DNA of 11,386 bases, taken from Candidatus Tectimicrobiota bacterium (GTDB taxonomy: Bacteria; UBA8248; JACPRG01). The notes under the pieces are model-generated. The model saw only the letters and a program-made list of their open reading frames with translations, was not told the DNA's origin and made no database searches. A program made the translations under genes and the position numbers. This document shows, piece by piece, positions 5,358-11,386 of the stretch (within the stretch, counting starts at the first letter, position 1; each line of letters begins with the position of its first letter). The stretch covers positions 1-11,386 of the forward strand of contig JACPRG010000031.1 of the NCBI GenBank assembly GCA_016190025.1, in the 5' to 3' direction.

Positions 5358-8153
5358 TCAGCCTCTTTTGGCCCGCAGGGCCTGAAGGACCTTCTGGGGG
5401 GTCGCCGGAAGGTCGGTGATCCGGACGCCGACGGCGTCGTAGATGGCGTTGAGGATGGCGGGCGCCGTAGGCAAAAGGCCGGCCTCGGCGAACCCTTTGG
5501 CCCCGAAGGGCCCGTAGGGCTCGGGGTCTTCCACGGCGAAGGTCCGGACCTCGGGCGTCATCTCGATGGTCGGAATGCCCGCCTGGGTCAGGGTCCGCGT
5601 CAGGGGGCGGCCTTTCTCCATCCGGTAGTCCTCCGAAAGGGCGTAGCCGAGGCCCATGGAGATGCAGCCTTCGACCTGGCCCTCGAGCGCCCGGGGGTGG
5701 ATGACCTTTCCGCAGTCCGCCGCCACGATCACCTCCAGGACCTTCACCTCTCCGGTCCTCTCGTCCACCTCGACCACGGCCCCGTTGGTGACGAAAGAGA
5801 AGGTCACGTAGTTTCGGTAGTCTTTCGCGCCCGGCTTCACGTTATCGAAGAGGACGGAGTAGGTCTTGGGTCCTATGAATTCGTCCGCGGCGCTCAGATC
5901 CAGCCCCCGGGTCCGGGCCCGCTCCGAGACGGTCCGGTTGTCGGCGATGGGCTGCCCGCCCCTGGAGCAAAACCGCCTCCCGTCCCACGCGATGTCCTCC
6001 TGGGCGATCTCGAATTCCCCGGCCACGAAGGAGAACAGCCTCTCCTTGAAGGCGCGGCTGGCCCCGACCGCGGCGTTGCCGGTCCAGAGGGTCTGGCGCG
6101 AGGCGCTGGTCTGTCCGCCGTCGGGGGTTTGGGCCGTGTCGGGGTCCACCAGGGCGATCTCCTCGTAGGGAATCCCCAGAGTATGGGCGGCCATCTGGGA
6201 GGCCACCGTCATGATCCCCTGGCCCACGTCGGTCGCGCCGATGCGCAGCCGGATCTGCCCCGCCTCGGTCATCTCCACTACGGCCCCCGACAGGTCATGG
6301 CGCCCCTGGCCGATGCCGCAGTTCTTGAATCCGGCGGCCACGCCGACGCCGATCTTCTTGTGGGGCCTGGGCGGCGCCGCCTTGCGGGCCGCGAGGCCCT
6401 CGCGGAGCTTTCGCAGACACTCCCTGAACCCGACGCTGGCATCCAGGACCTGCCCCGTCGAGGTCTTCATGCCCGATTCCAGGGCGTTCCGTTCGCGCAG
6501 GTCGATGGGATCAAGGTTCAGTTTCCTCGCGAGGATGTCCAATTGGGATTCCATGGCGAAGGCGGACTGGTTGATCCCGTACCCCCGGAACGCCCCGCAG
6601 GGAAGGTTGTTGGTGTAGACGCGGATGCCTTCCAGGCGGAGGTTGGGGACGTCGTAGGGGCCCGCGGCGAAGATGGAGCTCTGCTGGATGATCATCGGAC
6701 CCGCGTGGGCGTAGGCGCCTCCGTCGGAGAGGGCGCGCCTTTGCACCGCCAGGATCTTTCCCTCCCGGGTCGCCCCGATCTTGTAGCGCATCCGCATGGC
6801 GTGTTTCTTGACGTGGATGAGGAAGGACTCCTCCCGGTTGGCGACGAGTTTCACCGGACGGCCCGTCCGCAGCGCGCCCAGCGCCACGTAGGGGTGGATG
6901 GAGATTCCGCTCTTTCCGCCGAAGGCCCCCCCGATGGCCGGCGCGATCACCCGGACTTTCTCCAGGGGCAATCCCAGGGCGTCCGCCAGCTCCTTCCTCT
7001 CCCGGTAGGTGTTCTGGGAGGGGACCACCACCGTGACCCTCCCCTCCTCGTCCAGGTAGGCCACCGCGCTCTCCGGCTCTAGGAAGGCGTGGTCTATCCA
7101 CGGCACCGAGTAGTCTCCCTCGACCACCAGGTCCGCCTCCTTAAACGCCCGGTCCACGTCTCCCCGCTCGATGACCACGTGGGTCAGGCGGTTGCCGTCC
7201 GGGTAGTCCGGGTGTACCCGGGGCGCGTCCTCACGGAGGGCCTCCTCCGGGTCGAAGACGGCCGGCAGCTCGCGGTAGGCGACGCGGATGGCCGCGACGC
7301 CTTCGCGGGCCCGCTCCTCGGTCTCGGCGTACACCGCCGCCACGACCGTGCCGACGCAGTGGACCCGGTCCTGCGCGAAGACGGGGACGTCCTGGTACCT
7401 CTGGCCGAAGCGCTTGGCCTCGGGGACGTCGCGGGCGGTCAGGACCAGGACGACGCCGGGGACCTTCTTGGCGGCCGAGGGGTCGATGGAGAGGATCTCG
7501 GCGTGCGGGTGTTCGCTGAACAGCAGCTTGCAGTGGAGCATGTTCTCCGGGTAGTAGTCGGCGGCGAACTTGGCCTCTCCCGTGACCTTGGGGACGGCGT
7601 CCTTCCGGATGACCGATGTGCCGACGGGGCTTCCGTCGGTCGCCTCGGCCACCTGGGATTGGAGGGGGGGCCACTCGCCCCGGGCGAGGAACGTCGCGGC
7701 CTGCTCGACCGACTCGATCACCTTGTTGTAGCCCGTGCAGCGGCACAGGATCCCGGAGAGCCCCTTGTAGATCTCCTCCCGGGTCGGGCGGGGGTTTTTT
7801 TCGAGGAGGGCCTTGGTCGCCAGGACGAAGGCGGGGATGCAGAACCCGCATTGAACGGCGGCGGTTCGGACGAAGGCCTCCTGGACCGGGTGGAGGGACC
7901 CGTTGCGGGCGAGGCCTTCGATGGTTTCGATCCGCTTGCCGCCGATCTCTCCCATCCGCACCAGGCAAGACCTCCGGGGGGCGCCCTCAATCAGGACCGT
8001 GCACGCCCCGCAGTCCCCGTCTCCCGGGCTGCACCCCACTTTGGTCCCGGTCAGCCGGAGGTCATCCCGCAGGTAGCAGTCGAGGGTCTTCTCCGGAGCG
8101 GCGTCGGCCGCCACGGGTGTGCCGTTCAGCACAAAGGAAATCCTCTGCCCCAT
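5358..8153 (-). CDS. Mop-like molybdenum hydroxylase: fused [2Fe-2S] and Moco domains
   Basis: A single 931-residue chain combining the small iron-sulfur subunit and the large Moco subunit of the xanthine dehydrogenase family, without an FAD domain. This matches Desulfovibrio gigas aldehyde oxidoreductase (Mop, about 907 aa). Residues 1-80: plant-type ferredoxin fold with C41, C48, C51, C63. Residues 85-157: helical second cluster domain with C102, C105 (QCGFC), C137, C139 (CRC). Linker about 158-180. Moco domain 182-931: GGAFGGK 408-414, GAFRGYG 520-526 (R523), GQG 644-646, GAKGFAE 884-890 with E890 as catalytic Glu. The first cluster loop is C-x6-C instead of the family's C-x4-C (residues GDGD), an oddity. 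The ATG (8153) follows AGGA at 8157-8160. It lies 104 nt after the binding-protein gene on the same strand, probably cotranscribed. Probable cytoplasmic hydroxylase or aldehyde oxidase; the substrate and electron acceptor are unknown. Confidence 0.93.
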   Translation of the reverse strand: MGQRISFVLNGTPVAADAAPEKTLDCYLRDDLRLTGTKVGCSPGDGDCGACTVLIEGAPRRSCLVRMGEIGGKRIETIEGLARNGSLHPVQEAFVRTAAVQCGFCIPAFVLATKALLEKNPRPTREEIYKGLSGILCRCTGYNKVIESVEQAATFLARGEWPPLQSQVAEATDGSPVGTSVIRKDAVPKVTGEAKFAADYYPENMLHCKLLFSEHPHAEILSIDPSAAKKVPGVVLVLTARDVPEAKRFGQRYQDVPVFAQDRVHCVGTVVAAVYAETEERAREGVAAIRVAYRELPAVFDPEEALREDAPRVHPDYPDGNRLTHVVIERGDVDRAFKEADLVVEGDYSVPWIDHAFLEPESAVAYLDEEGRVTVVVPSQNTYRERKELADALGLPLEKVRVIAPAIGGAFGGKSGISIHPYVALGALRTGRPVKLVANREESFLIHVKKHAMRMRYKIGATREGKILAVQRRALSDGGAYAHAGPMIIQQSSIFAAGPYDVPNLRLEGIRVYTNNLPCGAFRGYGINQSAFAMESQLDILARKLNLDPIDLRERNALESGMKTSTGQVLDASVGFRECLRKLREGLAARKAAPPRPHKKIGVGVAAGFKNCGIGQGRHDLSGAVVEMTEAGQIRLRIGATDVGQGIMTVASQMAAHTLGIPYEEIALVDPDTAQTPDGGQTSASRQTLWTGNAAVGASRAFKERLFSFVAGEFEIAQEDIAWDGRRFCSRGGQPIADNRTVSERARTRGLDLSAADEFIGPKTYSVLFDNVKPGAKDYRNYVTFSFVTNGAVVEVDERTGEVKVLEVIVAADCGKVIHPRALEGQVEGCISMGLGYALSEDYRMEKGRPLTRTLTQAGIPTIEMTPEVRTFAVEDPEPYGPFGAKGFAEAGLLPTAPAILNAIYDAVGVRITDLPATPQKVLQALRAKRG

Positions 8154-8220
8154 CGGTCCTGTCCCTTTCCCCTCCCCTCAGGTCCTCCCTTCCGGGACTG
8201 GTCCTCAAACGAAGAGAATC

Positions 8221-8253
8221 CGCCCCGGCGGCCGGCCCGCTCCCCGCGGGGCG
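8221..8253 (-). other. G+C-rich stem-loop between binding-protein and Mop-like genes
   Basis: CGCCCC (8221-8226) pairs with GGGGCG (8248-8253). The enclosed bases include two perfect palindromes, GGCCGGCC (8230-8237) and CCCCGCGGGG (8242-8251), so alternative folds exist. It begins just after the binding-protein stop (8258) and precedes the next gene by about 70 nt. It could stabilise or attenuate the upstream message so that the binding protein is made in excess. No U tract follows. Confidence 0.35.
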
Positions 8254-8257
8254 CCGA

Positions 8258-9328
8258 TCACTTCAGGCCCAGGCGGCGGTAGTTGGGCGGGATTTCCGCC
8301 TCGGCCATGGGCCGTTTTTCCAGGAACTCGTTCGTGTAGAGGTCTTTCAAGGGCAGCTTTCCCCCTTGCGCCTGCCCCGATTCGAACATTATCTCCTGGG
8401 TGATCCCGACCTTTCTCTCCACGGTCCACCCCAGGGCGGTTTGGCGCGCCTCGGGCGAGAGGAGGGAGCGTATCATGGCGTCGAATTCGTCCGCGGCGAT
8501 CACCTTGTTGATCTCGGGATGCTTGGCCATGAAGTTGTCCAGGGATTCTTTCGGGTTCTGGACGGAGGAACGGAAGGCGTCCATCGTGGCCCGGACCCAA
8601 CGCCGGACCAGCTCGGGCTTGTCCCGGATCGTGTCGTCCCGGACCGTCAAGCCGTTGCTGTAAGCGTCGATCCCGATGTCGACCCCCAGGAACAGGCTCA
8701 GCTCCTTGTCCGGGTCGATCCCCTTCTGCCGCAGGTTGTATCGGATGATGGGGACGCTGTTGATGGTGTAGACGCCCATCAGGTCGATCGTCCCGGCCAG
8801 GAAGCTCGGGACGATGGAGGTGATCTTCATGTGAAGGAGCTTGACCGAGCCCGGATCCACGCCGACGTTCTTGAGATAGGTCGGCAACAGATACGAGCTC
8901 GAGGCGACCGGCGATCCCCCGAACGTTTTGCCGGCCATGTCCTTCGGCTCCCGAATCCCTTTCGACCGGAGGCCGACGTAGCCGATGGGGAAAATGGCGT
9001 GAATGGCCGCGACCTGCTTCAGCTTCGCGCCTTTCGTGCGGAGGATGACCATCGATCCCAGGTCCACGAAGGAGAAATCGGCCTTGCCCGTCGCCAAGAG
9101 CTGTCCCGCGGCCCCGGACCCGTAGCCGCGCTCGATGGCCACGTCCAGCCCGGCCTTCTTATAGAACCCTTTGTCCCTCGCCAGGAGAAAGGGGGCGTGT
9201 TTCGCCCCGATGACCCAGTCGGCCACGAATTTCGTTGCTTCCCCCGCGGCTGTCTTGAGGCCCGCTCCCCCAAGGAGGAAGCCCAAGACCATGAACCCCG
9301 CAACGATGCTTCTGCGGAACCGGCGCAT
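8258..9328 (-). CDS. ABC transporter substrate-binding protein, NMT1/THI5-SsuA-like (second paralogue)
   Basis: A 356-residue periplasmic binding protein. Residues 1-29 form a signal peptide: RRFRR, hydrophobic 8-24, likely cleavage near A28-G29. The mature protein has LARDKGFYKKAGLDVAIERGYGSG (about 45-68), GKADFSFVDLGS, and EPKDMAGKTFGGSP (first lobe to hinge), and ends with LYTNEFLEKRP. The same landmarks occur in order in the plus-strand protein at 2375-3415, including YGSG, SNGL and YTNEFL, so the two are paralogues, although clearly diverged. AGGAG at 9336-9340, 7 nt before the ATG, fixes the start. It is the first gene of a probable two-gene minus-strand operon with the Mop-like hydroxylase, preceded by a long leader. 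No permease or ATPase gene is present. Its ligand is probably the Mop-like enzyme's substrate or a precursor; this is inference from adjacency only. Confidence 0.91.
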   Translation of the reverse strand: MRRFRRSIVAGFMVLGFLLGGAGLKTAAGEATKFVADWVIGAKHAPFLLARDKGFYKKAGLDVAIERGYGSGAAGQLLATGKADFSFVDLGSMVILRTKGAKLKQVAAIHAIFPIGYVGLRSKGIREPKDMAGKTFGGSPVASSSYLLPTYLKNVGVDPGSVKLLHMKITSIVPSFLAGTIDLMGVYTINSVPIIRYNLRQKGIDPDKELSLFLGVDIGIDAYSNGLTVRDDTIRDKPELVRRWVRATMDAFRSSVQNPKESLDNFMAKHPEINKVIAADEFDAMIRSLLSPEARQTALGWTVERKVGITQEIMFESGQAQGGKLPLKDLYTNEFLEKRPMAEAEIPPNYRRLGLK

Positions 9329-9392
9329 TTTTCCTCTCCTCTGTGTGTTTCGATCGGTTGTTCGGGGCAGTCCGAAGCCGCACTTCTCTTCG

Positions 9393-9410
9393 CGGAAAAC
9401 CGTTTATCCG
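9393..9410. promoter_or_regulatory. Imperfect 18-bp palindrome, possible operator
   Basis: CGGAAAACCGTTTATCCG pairs at 7 of 9 positions around a central CG, the general shape of LacI-family operators. It is centred about 73 nt upstream of the binding-protein ATG (9328). No regulator gene is in the window and no second copy was noticed, so the role is speculative. Confidence 0.2.
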
Positions 9411-9610
9411 ATCCGGTCTCCCGCGAGGCCCCTCCGACGGTCTTCTTTCTTCCTCTTCCAGCGATTCGGGGCGGAAGATAGGCAATCTGGGCGGCGAGCC
9501 GTCCGCGCCCCGCAAGCGGGAAAGATAGGGCCCCCTCGGAAGAGAAAGGTGGTCTGGTGACTCTCGTTTTTATGTCTACGAGCTGAGCGTCGCCCTTTTG
9601 AATGCAGTTG

Positions 9611-9640
9611 ACTTTAACGAACCGGCGGGTTCCTTGTCAA
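9611..9640 (-). promoter_or_regulatory. Candidate sigma-70 promoter for the binding-protein/Mop-like operon
   Basis: Reading the minus strand, a perfect TTGACA (9640-9635) is followed after 18 nt by TAAAGT (9616-9611, 4 of 6 to TATAAT). Transcription would begin near 9603 and run into the gene starting at 9328. The -35 match is strong; the -10 and spacing are mediocre. It is the best promoter-like pair seen in this gap. Confidence 0.35.
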
Positions 9641-9749
9641 CGGAGAATTCCTTGTACCATTGGATGGGGCGAATGGGGCCGCTGCATGGGCGCGGTCGCC
9701 GGAAGCTCTTCCTCTCTCGGGATGAGAAGGGGCGTCCATGTGATCCCGC

Positions 9750-11135
9750 TCACCCCCGCGCCGCTCTCCAAATCCGACGCAGGCCACGCCGGATCCTCTC
9801 GCCCGAGGCCTCGGCCTCCTGGAGGATGTCCTCTTCGGAAGCGGTCAGGAGCTTTCCTTCCTTCACCACGAACCGCCCGTCCACGAGCACCGATTCCATG
9901 TCCAGGCACTTTGCGCTGTAGACGAGCTGGGCCTCCAAGTCGTGGAGGGGGGTCGTGTGTGGACGGCCGCGGGGACGGACGACGATCAAGTCCGCCCGCT
10001 TTCCGGTCTCGATGGACCCGATCTCCTCATCCAGGCCGAGGCACCGGGCGCCGCCGAGGGTCGCCATGTGGAGGGTGTCGCCGGCGGGGAGCTGGCCGGG
10101 GTCCAGCCGCTGGACCTTCTGGAGCAGAGAGCCGAACTTCATCGTCTCGAAGAAGTCCAGGGTGTTGTTGCTGGCGGCCCCGTCGGTCCCGAGGCCCACT
10201 TTGACGCCCGCGCGAAGGAGGTCCACGACGGGCGCGACGCCGTCTCCCAGGTACATGTTGGCCACGGGGTTATAGGCCACGGCGGCGCCGCGGGAGGCCA
10301 GGAGATCAATCTCCCCCGGTGAGATGTGGATGGCGTGAGCGGCCAGGATCTCGGGTCCCAGAACCCCGATCCCTTCCAGGTACTCCACCACCCCGGCGTA
10401 GCCGTACAGTCGGCGCACGTCTTCCACCACCCGGCGCGTCTCGGCGACGTGCACCGTCACCTGGAGGCCCGCCTCCCGGGCGAAGGCCGAGGCCTTCCGG
10501 AGAGAATCGCTCGTCACGTTGTAGCCGGGGGAGTTGGGGCCGATGCACAGCCCGACCTCCTTTCGCACCAGGGGCTCCCGGAACTCCCGCAGCAGGTCGC
10601 GGCATTCCTCGATCACCCGCTCGGCTTGCTCCAGGCCCTCCGGGGGGCAGAGGGTCCCCATGTCCATCAGGCCCCGGGAGAAGATTCCGCGGAGCCCCAT
10701 CCCCCGATAGGCTTCGAGGACGGTTCGCCCGAGGCCCGGACGGGGGTTCAGGAAGTGGTGGTCCACGAACGTGGTCACGCCGCTGTGCGCGAGCTCGAGA
10801 CATCCCAGGCGGGCGGCGGCCCGGCAATCCTCTTCCGTCAGGAAGGAAACGACCGAGTAGATGCGCTTCAGCCAGTCGTAGAGCGGCAGCCCGGAGAAGG
10901 CCCCCCGGAGAAGGGAAAGGAAGAGGTGCGCGTGGCAGTTGACGAGCCCGGGCATCAGCGTCCGGCCTCGCAAGGAAAACCGCTGCGCGCCGGGGGGAAG
11001 GCTCGGCGGCGGTCCGGCGCCCAGGGAGGCGATGCGCCCCCCCTCGACGGACACCCACCCCTCCTCGAAGCGCCGCCGCTGCGGATCGAGGGTCAGGACC
11101 GTCCCGCCTTCCAGCAAAAGAGGAGCCGAAGCCAT
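9750..11135 (-). CDS. Amidohydrolase-superfamily deaminase/hydrolase (MtaD/SAH-deaminase and TrzN/AtzA group)
   Basis: A 461-residue cytoplasmic metal-dependent hydrolase. An N-terminal beta-sandwich part (1-60) leads to the TIM barrel with H68-x-H70 (NCHAH), H229 and E232 (VTVHVAE), H267 (AAHAIH) and D318 (GTDGAASNN), the complete one-metal ligand and catalytic set of this group. The C-terminal sandwich includes GSIETGKRADLIVV (373-386). The LPLYDWL segment after HxH and GTDGAASNN are typical of 5-methylthioadenosine/S-adenosylhomocysteine deaminases and related triazine or purine aminohydrolases. The reaction is therefore probably hydrolytic removal of an amino or similar group from an N-heterocycle, but the substrate is not certain. 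The ATG at 11135 has only a weak ribosome site (CGGGAA). The gene is on the same strand as the binding-protein/Mop-like pair but 421 nt away, so probably a separate transcript. Confidence 0.9.
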   Translation of the reverse strand: MASAPLLLEGGTVLTLDPQRRRFEEGWVSVEGGRIASLGAGPPPSLPPGAQRFSLRGRTLMPGLVNCHAHLFLSLLRGAFSGLPLYDWLKRIYSVVSFLTEEDCRAAARLGCLELAHSGVTTFVDHHFLNPRPGLGRTVLEAYRGMGLRGIFSRGLMDMGTLCPPEGLEQAERVIEECRDLLREFREPLVRKEVGLCIGPNSPGYNVTSDSLRKASAFAREAGLQVTVHVAETRRVVEDVRRLYGYAGVVEYLEGIGVLGPEILAAHAIHISPGEIDLLASRGAAVAYNPVANMYLGDGVAPVVDLLRAGVKVGLGTDGAASNNTLDFFETMKFGSLLQKVQRLDPGQLPAGDTLHMATLGGARCLGLDEEIGSIETGKRADLIVVRPRGRPHTTPLHDLEAQLVYSAKCLDMESVLVDGRFVVKEGKLLTASEEDILQEAEASGERIRRGLRRIWRAARG

Positions 11136-11340
11136 TTCCCGAGTTCCCGCGGACCCCTTGTCGAGCCGATGTTGAGCCGAGCCCCCTGCGTGTCCCTCCC
11201 TTCAGGACCAGGTCGAGCCGGGGCGACGTTCGGGCATCATCGCAGAACCCGCATCCCGCGGCAACGCGGCCCCGGCATCCGGGATGAGCCGCATCGCCCC
11301 CCTTCTGGAAGCGCCGTTCCGGTTTCTCCCCCCTGGAATC

Positions 11341-11386
11341 TGAAATTTGAAAAGTCAATTAAACCAAATAATATCAACTGGTTATA
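11341..11386. other. AT-rich block at the window edge, likely regulatory
   Basis: Only 10 of these 46 bases are G or C, against a G+C-rich window, beginning abruptly at 11341. It lies about 205 nt upstream of the amidohydrolase start, in a 251-nt gene-free stretch. On the plus strand TTGAAA (11347-11352) and TAATAT (11369-11374) are spaced by 16 nt; on the minus strand TATTAT (11373-11368) could be a -10 whose -35 falls outside the window. AACCA (11362-11366) and TGGTT (11379-11383) form a short inverted repeat. A promoter or operator region is plausible but cannot be oriented. Confidence 0.35.

Larger units (their letters stand above)
9329..9749. other. 421-nt intergenic region, no gene seen
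   Basis: Lies between the end of the amidohydrolase gene and the start of the second binding-protein gene, both on the minus strand. No convincing protein or RNA gene was found; the short frames here lack family-like sequence and ribosome sites. It holds a candidate minus-strand promoter (9611-9640), a small hairpin CTCGT/ACGAG (9563-9567 with 9578-9582) and an imperfect 18-bp palindrome (9393-9410). It is somewhat less G+C-rich around 9560-9660. If the promoter is real, the transcript has a leader of about 275 nt, longer than usual. Confidence 0.6.

Noticed and set aside
4269..7082. Very long plus-strand open frame (937 codons) spanning the thiolase, DUF35 and the Mop-like gene antisense
   Set aside because: The translation is low-complexity Gly/Arg/Pro-rich without recognisable motifs, and it crosses three well-supported genes; a shadow caused by high G+C.
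7616..9481. Long plus-strand open frame antisense to the Mop-like and second binding-protein genes
   Set aside because: Same reasoning: no family-like sequence, antisense to motif-bearing genes.
9608..9636. Plus-strand promoter starting at TTGACT (9608-9613)
   Set aside because: No acceptable -10 at 16-18 nt and no plus-strand gene follows; the minus-strand TTGACA is the better reading.
9750..11135. Amidohydrolase as first gene of one operon with the second binding protein
   Set aside because: The 421-nt gap and the candidate promoter inside it argue for separate transcripts, although read-through is not excluded.
10306..11358. Minus-strand open frame overlapping the amidohydrolase in another frame
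   Set aside because: The composition is Arg/Pro/Gly-rich and the competing frame holds all metal ligands of the amidohydrolase.
1..11386. CRISPR array, tRNA/rRNA, insertion sequence, toxin-antitoxin or defence system
   Set aside because: No spaced repeats, tRNA-like cloverleaf, transposase or nuclease motifs were seen on either strand.

Overview
This window is bacterial, G+C-rich DNA (roughly two thirds G+C by eye) carrying seven protein genes with Shine-Dalgarno-led, tightly packed starts. No tRNA, rRNA, CRISPR array, transposase or phage gene was seen. The gene mix (xanthine dehydrogenase-family molybdenum hydroxylases, NMT1/SsuA-type solute-binding proteins, a thiolase/DUF35 pair and a deaminase-type amidohydrolase) fits a metabolically versatile soil or sediment bacterium such as Methylomirabilota/Rokubacteria, Desulfobacterota or a betaproteobacterium. 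The sequence alone does not decide which.

Left half, plus strand (2-5229): the Moco-binding large subunit of a molybdenum hydroxylase (5' end cut by the window edge), a secreted ABC solute-binding protein, a thiolase-fold protein that lacks the usual Cys/His/Cys catalytic set, and a DUF35 zinc-ribbon/OB-fold protein 3 nt downstream of it. The last two almost certainly form a complex, by analogy with Ltp2-ChsH2 (steroid side-chain retro-aldolase) and archaeal thiolase-DUF35 complexes.

Right half, minus strand (11135-5358): an amidohydrolase with the full metal-ligand set of the methylthioadenosine/S-adenosylhomocysteine/triazine deaminase group, a 421-nt non-coding stretch with a candidate promoter, a second solute-binding protein paralogous to the first, and a 931-residue molybdenum hydroxylase fusing two [2Fe-2S] domains to the Moco domain (the architecture of Desulfovibrio aldehyde oxidoreductase, Mop). 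The two halves converge on a 128-nt spacer holding a 19-bp tandem repeat.

The layout is therefore two convergent modules, each pairing one NMT1-like binding protein with one molybdenum hydroxylase. One module also has a thiolase/DUF35 carbon-carbon-bond enzyme; the other is preceded by an amidohydrolase. The simplest inference is an uptake-and-hydroxylation locus for an organic compound, possibly an N-heterocycle, whose side chain is cleaved as a CoA ester. The substrate cannot be read from the sequence. No ABC permease, ATPase, FAD subunit or Moco-maturation gene is present inside the window.
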